Part shown: in pieces, positions 11,530 through 20,840 of the stretch
Position numbering within the stretch: the first letter of the stretch is position 1
Layout: each line of letters starts with the position of its first letter
Source: Parapristionchus giblindavisi
Lineage: Eukaryota; Nematoda; Chromadorea; Rhabditida; Diplogasteridae
Assembly (NCBI GenBank): GCA_943737045.1
Contig: CALSFV010000034.1
Span: 248,001-312,000, forward strand
Direction of reading: 5' to 3'
Length of the DNA: 64,000 bases
Position numbers and translations under genes: made by a program
The notes under the pieces: generated by a model
Told to the model about the DNA's origin: nothing
The model's database searches: none
Seen by the model: the letters and a program-made list of their open reading frames with translations, nothing else

Positions 11530-11759
11530 TTAATCAAAAATTTCGTTAAGTCGTTAAAGAATATGGCAGGCGTTTCGTGACTAAACTGGCCATGCAGAAC
11601 TATAGATTATATCTCCCTGAATAGAAAAACATTTCTCTCTTACAAGGGAATTGTCTCAACTCATCATAGAATTATTACTAAAGAGAACCGTCAGATGATT
11701 CTGTCAGGAAATCCGTTGAGCATTGCCACGAGCTTCTGGTATTCGAGAAAATCTATAAT

Positions 11760-11995
11760 GAAGAGTTGAATTTCGAGGTGTAGTAGGACCAGCATAATAC
11801 ATGCACGCGCCTTGTACACTACACTACAAGGTTCATTGAGCAGAGCAGTGAGTCTTAAGTTTATATTCTACACCTCGAAATTCAACTTTTCCTTATCGAT
11901 TTACTCGAATGTCTGAGCATCTCTTATCATTATTTTTAAAAAAAATGCATGTAGATCAAACACGATATATTCGTGGTAGCCCTAGAAGAAAAAGC
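11760..11995. repeat. Hairpin and dispersed repeat
   Basis: AGTTGAATTTCGAGGTGTAG (about 11765) is mirrored at about 11869-11888. Next to it, about 11945-11990 (ATGTAGATCAAACACGATAT) is the inverted form of 7467-7512. Confidence 0.6.
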
Positions 11996-12050
11996 AGATA
12001 AGGATGGAAGCACCGTATTCATTGCTGATAAAAATCAGAATTACCTAAAT

Positions 12051-12158
12051 GCACTGTTACATTTGCCTTACGTGCCTACGCCGTAACCCCCTACGCCGCG
12101 TCGGAGAGGCGACGGAGGGGGTTACGGCGTAGGCACGTAAGTCAAATGTAACAGTGCA
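12051..12158. repeat. Long near-perfect hairpin
   Basis: GCACTGTTACATTTGCCTTA leads a roughly 45-bp arm that returns after a short loop as the complement. A diverged copy of the same hairpin sits at 55111-55207. Confidence 0.8.
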
Positions 12159-12159
12159 A

Positions 12160-12786
12160 AACAGAGATAAAGGTGGTGTACGAATAATTTCGTGAACAAA
12201 CTGTGAAGACAGAAAGGCAGCAAAAGTGATTCTACATACAGTACATTATTTCTTTTATGCTTATTTAGCCTATTGATCGCTAGAAACATTAATGAACCAT
12301 CAGTCAGGTTCAGGGAAGGGCGCGCTTTTTGAAAATCGAGGAAATTCGGCAATAGGTTTCGAGCTTGCGTCAAAAGGGTAACGAGTCTGAATGTTTGACA
12401 CTGCGCTATGGGATAGATGAGTGGTAGATAGAGTATTAAAAGAGTGGTTGTTACAAATTGTACGATCAAGAGCACCTTTCCACCTGCCACTTAAAAGCAT
12501 TTTAAACCACGCTAACCTGGTCTACGAAAAAAATCTGTAAGACTTATTCCGTGCGAGAAGCATAATGGGTTTTACAATACATAGACCAGCATCAACCAAG
12601 CATCCGAATGAAGTAATTGCAGTGCATACAACATTTCTTCTTATTTATTTGATTTCACTCAAATCTCTCAATTTTTATCCGTACCATAAGTAACCTCTCT
12701 GTAAGAAATGATAAAAATATTATTATTAAAAAGGTCTTTATCAATCTCGTCCAAAGAAAACAATAATCAGTAAGGTGCATCATTGG
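12160..12786. other. No gene seen
   Basis: Starts with a fragment of the family T MITE (about 12166-12290). An open frame on the minus strand at 12122-12490 overlaps repeats and has no supporting features. Confidence 0.45.
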
Positions 12787-15445
12787 TTAGTTATTCCGTT
12801 TCGAGAGCATCTCAAGGGTTTCCCATCCATTTGATTGAGTCCTCAATACATAATCGATAGAACCTCCACGGTAGTTGATTCTAAATATTTAAAAATATTA
12901 ATTCTCTTATTTGAAGAGTAGCCTCGATTCCTTATTCAGTAAATCAAATTATAAGATAGCTTTTTCAGAGTAAGAAGAGTAATGATAAAGTGTACCTCGC
13001 GGTTCTCAATCCATAGATGAGAGAACACGCAAGTCTTGCTCTCATGGCTATGAATAAAGAGCGATTTGAGGCAGTGAATGAACGAACGGAACGATATCCC
13101 AAAAGGAGATGAGTGGCTATCGAGTCGATACTGAAATGAAAAAGACTATTGTATCTGTAAGCATGAACGAGCATTCACGCATAGAAATAAGTGTTGTTTA
13201 CGGAGGATAGGACCTATGAAATGTATAAAGTGTATGAAGTGAAGTGTATATTTAACACTTTTGTGAACGTAAACTGTTAATTATGAAAATTCATAGATCT
13301 TATGCTCTGTGGATAACATTTATTTCTCTGTGTGTTGTTTTGGTTTGAAAAAAGTCGATATATTTGATTAAATATAATACTTAAAAGATGATTACCCCTG
13401 TTGCAGTCGATCGGAAAGATGAAGATAGAGAATAGCTGCGGCGACATCGAACACACGAAGAGAACAATGCATATCACCAAAGTCGAGAACTCCTGAGATC
13501 TGCGAATATTTTTTTATTTATTTATCCATCAGTTAAAACATGAATAATGTATTCATCGAGTCTGATAGATTTGTTTATATCGATCGGGTGAAAAGGAAAT
13601 GGTTATTTTCGAAAGTATCTTTATTTCATAGTCTAGTTCTGCGTGAAAGAGGGATTTCTATAGAGATCGCTGTCATCAACAATATAATTTCATTTATTTT
13701 TACTCGATCAGGTTGCTAATTGGTTGCACTTGCATAGTTTATAATGAATGATACCTTTCCATCCTTCACTAGAAGATTAGTCTCGTTGAAATCAGAATGA
13801 ATCAATCCTGAGCAAAATATCAGTAAATTATAATTATTATAAATCTTTATATGTCTGTAAATTGATGCTCCATCCATTTTCCCCAATACAGACAATGCAT
13901 ACCTTCATCAAACTCTGAACGATTGTTCAGAATTTCACTGTGCAGAAGTGCAAAGGTCTGCTGAACGAGAGTCTTCTTTTCTTCGTCGAGAAGATTTCTG
14001 CAATTACAAGATATCTCGCTGATTCAGGGAGCCTTCGTGTATATTTTCAAAACAATGCAAAAAACATTGCAACAAATTAAACGAATACATGGATATTTCG
14101 AATTTTTTTCTAGATTCAGATTTTAATGATATTTCAAAATGTGCAAAAAAATTTCCCGCTTCATATAAATTGCGTCTGATATCAGCTCATCAAACGAAAA
14201 TAATTACCTTGACTCTAGTATTGTCATTTCTCTCTGAACACACAAAACATTCTCGGGAGATATGAATGGAATATGGGAGAGTTTACGAGAATATCCATCT
14301 AATGTATCATGCACAACTGCGAGCATACGACCGATCTGAAGGAATTGCTGTGATCTTTGACCTGTGTTATCTGAGGATTGATCTTTGATCTTTGAACTCA
14401 CTTGCTCAGTCAACTCCGGTGTAAAGTCAAAGTTTTCTAGATTCGAACCCGGTAAAAGTTTGAAGACGCGAACTGGCAGTTTCACTGAAAGCGATTGATT
14501 TGTTGGTTCTTCCTATTGTGATGGGATCTTCGACCTCATATCTAATCGGATTTTTCTTAATATTAGTCTCTTATATTTCCTTTTTTTTCACTTTTTCATA
14601 GCCACAAATCATTGATTTCTCCTTCGTCATAATTATACTAATAAAACACATTCATATTGTTTTTCATGAATGCAGCATAAAATTTCAAAATCAATTCGCA
14701 AATAAACTAACATTGATCTTTTACTAGTTGTTCGGTCCATAATAGTCCACTTTTCGTTCGTATTCCTTCAGGAGTAGGGACTCCTTTTGAACGAAGAAGT
14801 GAGTAGATCTCATATTGAATATCTGAAAGATCAAAGATCAAAGATTAAAAATAAGAATCGAAAAAATGGCGCTTACCAATAACTTCGAGTTCTTTCGCCT
14901 CGATCGGGTTCGTCACTTTAACGATGACCTAAAATATGGTGACGGTTGACGGGAAGTATGAGAAATGTTTGCAGAAATATTTGTACTTTATTCCACAATG
15001 GCAATGTAATATTGGATGAAAAAAAGATAGTTGATAAAGGCAAGTATGTTAACATGGCTAGTGTGAATCACTCTTTATGAGACATAGTGATATCGGAAAC
15101 ATTCAAAGTTATGCGATATTTTTTACCGAACGAACCTCATTCGTTCCATTACTAATCTCATCTTCCCATTTGACTTCAGTCAACTTGAAGTTACTATCCT
15201 CATATCCAGTCAATACATGTACATTTCCTCCGATGATGCCGTATTCTTGACTGCAAATTTGGAATTTTCCGAAAACTAAAAATAAGTTGGAACCCGCAAT
15301 TATTGATTTTGTTCGATGAAAATATCGAATTCGACTGAAATATTTTTAACATAAAATGTTCCTGATAGAATTACTTCAATATTGATCGAAGAAGTGGTTC
15401 GGGAATGAGAGGAGACTGTGTCACTTCGTCCTCTGTGTACAGCAT
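12787..15445 (-). CDS. Hydroxylysine kinase-like phosphotransferase (APH fold)
   Basis: Ten exons with matching phases: 15375-15445, 15136-15250 (or to 15127), 14877-14928, 14712-14822, 14208-14484, 13903-13997, 13755-13807, 13396-13499, 12996-13130, 12787-12880. The product is about 368-371 residues, the usual length of hydroxylysine kinase (HYKK/AGPHD1), which phosphorylates 5-hydroxy-L-lysine with GTP in collagen and lysine breakdown. Seen: YGIIGG near the N-terminus; VIVKVTN with the nucleotide-binding Lys; FKLLPG; the catalytic loop HSDFNETN (His-x-Asp-x4-Asn); VLDFGDMHCS with the metal-binding Asp; ARLACSLIYGLRT; and a C-terminal TQSNGWETL. The first exon begins with MLYTEDEV. Odd: exon 5 contains an extra polar stretch built from the AAAGATC word otherwise found in introns. 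The kinase family is firm; the exact substrate is inferred. Confidence 0.88.
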
Positions 15446-16300
15446 CTTCAAATCGATAAACATAGTGCAAAAGATGTTGAATATAACATTTCAATGGCAT
15501 GTGGAGTAAACTTTTTTTCTTTGTGTGTAAGATATTGGGAAAACACAATATATTGATTGGGTAAGCTGGAAAACTAAATTGATCGAACACCAGAACAAAC
15601 ACAGTAAAACGGTAAAATAGTAAAATTGATGAAGCACGGAAAGTTCTAATATAATTAAATAACACATTATTATAATTACACTTTTTTCGAGAGCACGCTA
15701 AAATAGATGAGAAACTATAGATAGAAAAGTGTGTAGGAATGTATAAAGAAAGATATGATGAGAGCGACAAAGTGGACGAGAGAAAAAAAGAGCGATAGGG
15801 AGTAGTGTTATCAATGAAAATGGAACGGCTGACAAGGGTAATGGAGAGGAGAGAAGATATGAACGATAAGATAATATGAGAGATGATTGTTGAGTACCTT
15901 CCAACCCAAGCAGACAAATCTTATTGTTACGCAAATTCATCTCAACCAACAGTCAACGGGGCGGGGCCAGTACCTCAATATAGTGGATATTAGACCCGAG
16001 CACAACAAGAAGTTAAATTCTTATTGTTAGAATATTTTTAATCCTTTAAATATGAGAATTCGTTGATTCATTGTTTTCTTTGTTCATATCTTTTTCCAGT
16101 TGTCGCGATTCTGTATTATAGTTGTGAGGGAGCCACTATGCCAAGTTTACTTCTTTCCCAAGAAATTTCTGAGACAAGTTGTACTCAATCCATCTTTATC
16201 ATAATTGTAGCTCAGAGAAGAGATAATATGAGACGAGAGAAACAAAAGAGAGAATAGAGAAAGAGTAGTCCTTGGAACTAGTCAGATATGGGTTCACACA
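15446..16300. other. Upstream region of the kinase gene, no gene seen
   Basis: Contains a possible small exon on the minus strand (about 15898-15928, MNLRNNK) with a GTACTC donor. It has no homology and fails to add anything to the kinase, which already has a complete N-terminus. Confidence 0.35.
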
Positions 16301-16306
16301 GTAGAT

Positions 16307-16868
16307 TTAACCCATGAAAAATGGCCAGATCTCACTGAGCCATTCGCCGACGCTTCTTGAATACTGTAAAGGAATAAAGATCAAATAAGCAATTTCCATT
16401 TTTCAGTTTGGGTGCATATTTCATGTCGAAGGAAAGGTTATTTTAGATTGATAATTAATCGATCAAGGAAACATACCCGAACAGGAAATGTAGTTTTAAT
16501 ATCATGATCGAAAAAGGAAAGATGTGGAAAGGGAGTGGAGGAAGGTCTTGCCTGTAAATGGTAACGATTACTTATGTAGATGCTTTATGGTCTCTAGACG
16601 TAGCGGCCGAAACAAAACAGGACATTTATACTAATTTGCATATTTTAATATTTTCTAGCTTATCTTTACAAAGTGTAAGCGATTTAAATTTAAATTTTTT
16701 TCAGATTCAATTATCTATTTTTTATGCGGTGAAAAATTCAAAGTAATTTAAAAAAATGTCCAATCAATAATTTGCAATGATAGTGTTCATACTTTATAAT
16801 ATTATACATACCGACGTGATCGCAACAAATACGACGAGAGGAAGAAGGATAAAGAGAATAGACCGCAT
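16307..16868 (-). CDS. 62-residue secreted peptide precursor, candidate neuropeptide
   Basis: Three exons in phase 0: 16812-16868, 16477-16551 and 16307-16363, with GTATGT donors and TTTACAG or TGTACAG-type acceptors. Exon 1 is a complete 19-residue signal peptide (MRSILFILLPLVVFVAITS). Exon 2 gives 25 residues with no cysteine. Exon 3 gives YSRSVGEWLSEIWPFFMG and stops. Two arginines (VR, SR) offer monobasic cleavage sites, and the terminal Gly would serve as an amide donor, giving a possible SVGEWLSEIWPFFM-amide. I do not recognise it as a known FLP, NLP or insulin family. The three compatible splice phases, the signal peptide and the amidation-type end support a real gene; the function is inference. 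Confidence 0.62.
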
Positions 16869-16899
16869 ATCAGATGAATAAAGATAATGAATGAGATAA

Positions 16900-17350
16900 G
16901 ATTATGATAAGTAATAATAATAATTGAAAGAGCAAATAGTGAATTTTGCAAATCATGATAATGTACTCATTGAAATACTATTGTTTCGGCAATAGGTTCT
17001 AGACAGTGAAAACTAATTGATGCGTTTACGAGAAAAATTGTACAGAAACAATAAAAAATGAAAATGAAAAACAATGAAAAATAGTCTATATGACTGATCT
17101 AAGCACGAAACTAGTTAGGTTTCTGATCTTAAATTCTGTAATTCAATGTGATTGATTTCATGACATCTCTGATATTGATATCTCTAAGCTTTTCTATTAT
17201 ATCTACATACATTTTGTTGTTTATTCCTAAGAGAGACTTAATTCCGGTATTTATTCACTCTTATTTCTTATTTCTTATTTCTTATTTCTATTTTTCACTT
17301 TTCACTCTTTTCCACTCTTACGCCGTCTTAAACCCGTGGTGTGCGCCATG
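16900..17350. other. No gene seen
   Basis: AT-rich upstream DNA with a short (TTATTTCTTATTTC)n run at about 17260-17295. Confidence 0.45.
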
Positions 17351-18078
17351 ATGCAAGGCAGGGCTGGGATTTCCGTTTTTCCGATTTTCCGAATTTTCCG
17401 ATTTTCCGACCTTTTTCGGAAAAATTTGATTTTCCGATTTTCCGAATTTTTTTCGGAAAATTCGGAAAATTTCTACTGACTAAAAGTCATTGAATAAAAT
17501 ATTTTGCTCATGAAAATATACATTAAAAAACAAAAATCAGTTATAAATTATTTTTTTCATTACGATTATTTTGTAAGTATGCACACCAAAGTATACTATA
17601 GTCGAAATTACCATCAATCCTGATAGGTGGTAGCTCTTTTCCACCCAGATTCGTACCCCTTGACCTAATGCTGTTACGAAATCAGCTGTGCTTTCTCCCG
17701 TATTCGCTCTCGCCTGCATCATAAGTATCATTGCTTTTCTGCTGTACTTGTGGAGAAAGAAGATATTCAGTTCTGCTAAGAATAAGAACATGCTCTCTCT
17801 TGACCGTAATATTATTGAGCAGTTACTCATTCCCAAATTTAACACCTACCAAAACGGACTCAATAGTTCCAAAGATGTTGTTATATATTTATATGTTTAG
17901 TTTCAAAATAATTTTTTTTGCTAAATAATATCGTTTTTAGTATTTGCAGAACAATAACAACTTTAAACAATATTTTCCGAAAATTTTCCGATTTTCCGAA
18001 TTTTCCGAAAATATTTTCGGAAATTTCCGATTTTCCGATTTTCCGAAAATATTTTTTCCGAACAGCCCTGATGTAAGG
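17351..18078. mobile_element. hAT element 1 with TTTTCCGA arrays
   Basis: Element 17359-18070 begins CAGGGCTG and ends CAGCCCTG. The 8-bp target duplication is ATGCAAGG (17351-17358) and ATGTAAGG (18071-18078), one mismatch. Both ends carry arrays of TTTTCCGA and its complement (about 17371-17480 and 17975-18065). Between them, on the plus strand at about 17750-17850, a frame reads IFSSAKNKNMLSLDRNIIE and then LLIPKFN. This resembles the end of a hAT transposase dimerisation region (FS-x-A, then a Leu-rich helix and KFN). The coding remnant is too short to be functional. Confidence 0.8.
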
Positions 18079-18079
18079 G

Positions 18080-18655
18080 TTATACCACGGTGTGGAAAAG
18101 GTGCACACCATGAGTTTTGGCACCGGAACGGCGCACGCCTCGACTAAAAATACCGTAGTAGGCATTGACCCATACGTTGCATTGAAAGAACGCTTGAATA
18201 TTTGTATATTTTAATGCGCATTTTAGGTGATTTTTTGAGATGTCGTAAAGCTCTTCTGTTCTTTCACTTTCCCATATATTTCGTACCGAAGTAGATTCAC
18301 CATGTATTAAGTTGTCTAAAATGTCTTCCTTTTTCATAACTCATCTTTTGTCAAATAACAGATGAATCAGCTACATGCAAATGTTGAGATACTGTTGACA
18401 TTTATCAATAATTGTAAAATATCTCGTACGCAACTGCATGACATATTTCTGCCAGAAAACGATTACAGAACATTAGACTTTTTTTGATTCTGAAGCGTTT
18501 GATAGAACAAAGATGAAAATTGTGACGGACAGACACAGAAACAGACCTACTGACGTGTCTTATAATTTTATAGAGTATTGTAACCGTGACGGTCCATGCA
18601 AATTGTAATTGACAAAAATTCAAGAAAAAAATCAAAGAAGTAATTTCTCTTCGCG
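18080..18655. other. No gene supported
   Basis: A minus-strand frame (18080-18337) beginning MKKEDILDNLIHGES looks amino-acid-like but has no splice partners or known motif and may be transposon-derived. Confidence 0.35.
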
Positions 18656-18659
18656 AATC

Positions 18660-19130
18660 GATAGTATATTTAGAACGAGAGCACAATGTGCAAATTGGAA
18701 AATGATTACTACCTAATGTATATTATTATATTTGAGTGTATAATCTCTCCTACCGTTTGAAACACTGTATGCAATGCGGTCAGCGTTGCGGTTGCGCATC
18801 AAGCCCCGATCTTTTTTTTGTTGTTTATTCAACTGTTTGCTTTTGGACGATTTTATTGATTATGATAATTTCAAACTATTGTTCTTCGTGTGTATCCGCT
18901 AGGGTTGGTGACATGAGTGAATCCGATTTATCACATTTTAAAATTTATCTAACATGTATTCAAGCAGACCATGGATTGATTTTTGTATTCTAACAAGCCG
19001 AATCATTTGACCAGCCCTAGTTTTCCTTAAATATAGTATATTTTTATCGCGAATTTATGCATGCACGTGCTTTTAAATAAATGAAATGAATATTCCCAGG
19101 TCACCTATATTGACCGTCAAAATGCAACAC
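18660..19130. mobile_element. MITE family A, copy 2 (partial)
   Basis: Shares GAACGAGAGCACAATGTGCA, the GCGGTCAGCGTTGCGGTTGC block, AAGCCCCGATC and the final GTCACCTATATTGACCGTCA with 1770-2120. The left half is missing, so this is a solo arm. Confidence 0.7.
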
Positions 19131-19139
19131 CTAAAATAT

Positions 19140-20390
19140 GATCGATAGCCCAGACCTCCGTATTGGAGACGAAGCAGTGACACAGAATGTCCAGTTCAAA
19201 CTGTCCCTAACGTCATCCAAATACTCCAAACCACAAAAGACCATCCATCAGTGTGTGGGAAATGTTCGTCGATTTCTTTTTTTTCAGACACTTTCGCAGA
19301 CATATTCTTGTAAACACTTTCAGCAAATTTTCGCTCCTTTTCTATTTGTGCAATCAGTTCCGGTACTTTTTGAATACATAAAAAACTTTTGCACAGTATT
19401 ATTGTTCGTGCTATTTAATGCACATCACATGGCATCATAAACACAAATATGTAAATATCTGAAATGTCTGGAAATGGCTGAGTTATTCACCTATTTCACT
19501 TTTTTTCCAACATTTTACATAGCTCTGCTTATCCATAAGATAAATATATCATGACTAAAATTAATATTAATAAATCTGCCGTAATACACATATACGTAAG
19601 AGTGTTACTTTTAATGCGAAATCGAACCACACTATGAAGTAAGATTTAATATAATACATACAGTACAAAACACGTTTAAATAATTACTCCTTGCATCCCT
19701 CTAGAAAATCCGCATATGGGATAAGATTGAAGATGATCAGGTTGAAGATACAGTTCCTGATGTATGATCGAGAATTCGAAACAGAGGCCGTTCCTAGGAA
19801 CTATGACATTTCTTATTTAATCAACGATTAGAAATAAAATTTGCAAAAATATAATTCAGGAAGTTATTTATCTACCAATACAATATTTTTCGTACCTTTA
19901 TCATAAGTGACAACGGTGCAGGACGAGGGAATGGTGAATATTCCAGGCTGATTTTAGGAAGATATTGAGATGGAAGTGCACGAAGGAGTTGATGGTGGTC
20001 AGCCTTCCATGTCGGAGTAGCTACTAATTTTTAGAATAATTTTGAAGAATAAATAATACTCAATGATAACAAAATTATTCTTTAAAAATCTCATATTCAT
20101 AAATTAATATTACTAATTTGTTCATCTTGAAACAACGAAATTCTTCACGATTCGCATTTCGCATGAATGAAGCTATGGAAACGAAACGAGAGAAGGAAGA
20201 CTATAATACTAAAAGAAAGAAGAAGAAAGGATGAAGTGAATATGGTGCATTCTGACTCATTCTTATGTTTCTCGCTTATTGTTCTTGGTACATCGTTGGT
20301 AGTTTCAAATATCTCGTCATTTTGATTTTTGAGTATTTAATGTGTCACATATTATAGTACTTAAAGAAAACATCATAATTTCTGCAAATT
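19140..20390. other. No gene seen
   Basis: A plus-strand frame at 19138-19440 has no signal, motif or splice context. The rest is AT-rich intergenic DNA. Confidence 0.4.
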
Positions 20391-20394
20391 CCAG

Positions 20395-20616
20395 ATGGGT
20401 AATTGTGTACCTCTCCAGAAGAAACTTCCACATCCTCCAGTCATAAAGCACTACACGGTTGTACCCTTTCCGGGATGCAGAGAAAGTGTCAGTTATCGAT
20501 TGAAAGATCAATATTCTGTAATTTGATTTTTTCAGACCTTCCCTCGAGTTGAACCCACTTATTCATTCAATCCTGATGATTATCAACCATGTGACCATCC
20601 CATATCCAGATACTGA
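20395..20616 (+). CDS. 57-residue protein with MGNC N-terminus
   Basis: Exons 20395-20487 and 20536-20616, phase 0, donor GTCAGT, acceptor TTTTTTCAG. The ATG sits directly behind TTCCAG, so an SL trans-splice or an upstream noncoding exon is likely. The product starts MGNCVPLQKK. Gly2 with Cys4 is the classic arrangement for myristoylation plus palmitoylation, followed by two lysines, which would anchor it to a membrane from the cytosol; position 6 is Pro rather than the preferred Ser or Thr. The rest is proline-rich (KLPHPPV, VVPFPGC, DYQPCDHP) and ends ISRY. No family recognised. Length and simple structure leave some doubt that it is complete. Confidence 0.5.
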
Positions 20617-20840
20617 TTATCGATTTATCTTATCTATTTATTGATTGATTTACGAAATTGTGGATCGAGATTCGATATAGGCATAAAAATGATTTATCGA
20701 TTGAAATTAAAATGCAAGGCGGACACACGTATTGATTCTTGAAGGAGTAGCGATCTATGTAGAGATAGGCAGTAATATAAGAGTACGATAGAGGCGAGTG
20801 TAAGTAGCATTATTGATTGATGTGAAATTATTGATTGAAC

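Larger units (their letters stand above)
8376..11640. repeat. Segmental duplication, copy B (with two insertions)
   Basis: Direct repeat of 5560-6660. It is continuous up to 9285, then split by an element at 9286-11205 and another at 11222-11529. The copy-A order resumes at about 11534. Removing both inserts restores the copy-A arrangement, including single TTAA targets. Confidence 0.85.

Noticed and set aside
12122..12490. 122-residue minus-strand frame
   Set aside because: Overlaps a hairpin and a MITE fragment; composition and lack of splice sites do not support a gene.
15300..15917. 205-residue minus-strand frame
   Set aside because: Overlaps the real first exon of the kinase gene in another frame and contains intron-like AT-rich DNA.
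15898..15949. Extra first exon for the kinase gene
   Set aside because: The exon at 15375-15445 already gives a family-like N-terminus in the correct phase; the upstream ATG adds no recognisable sequence.
18080..18337. Frame MKKEDILDNLIHGES...
   Set aside because: Looks protein-like at the start but no homology, no splice partner and it runs into repeat flank.
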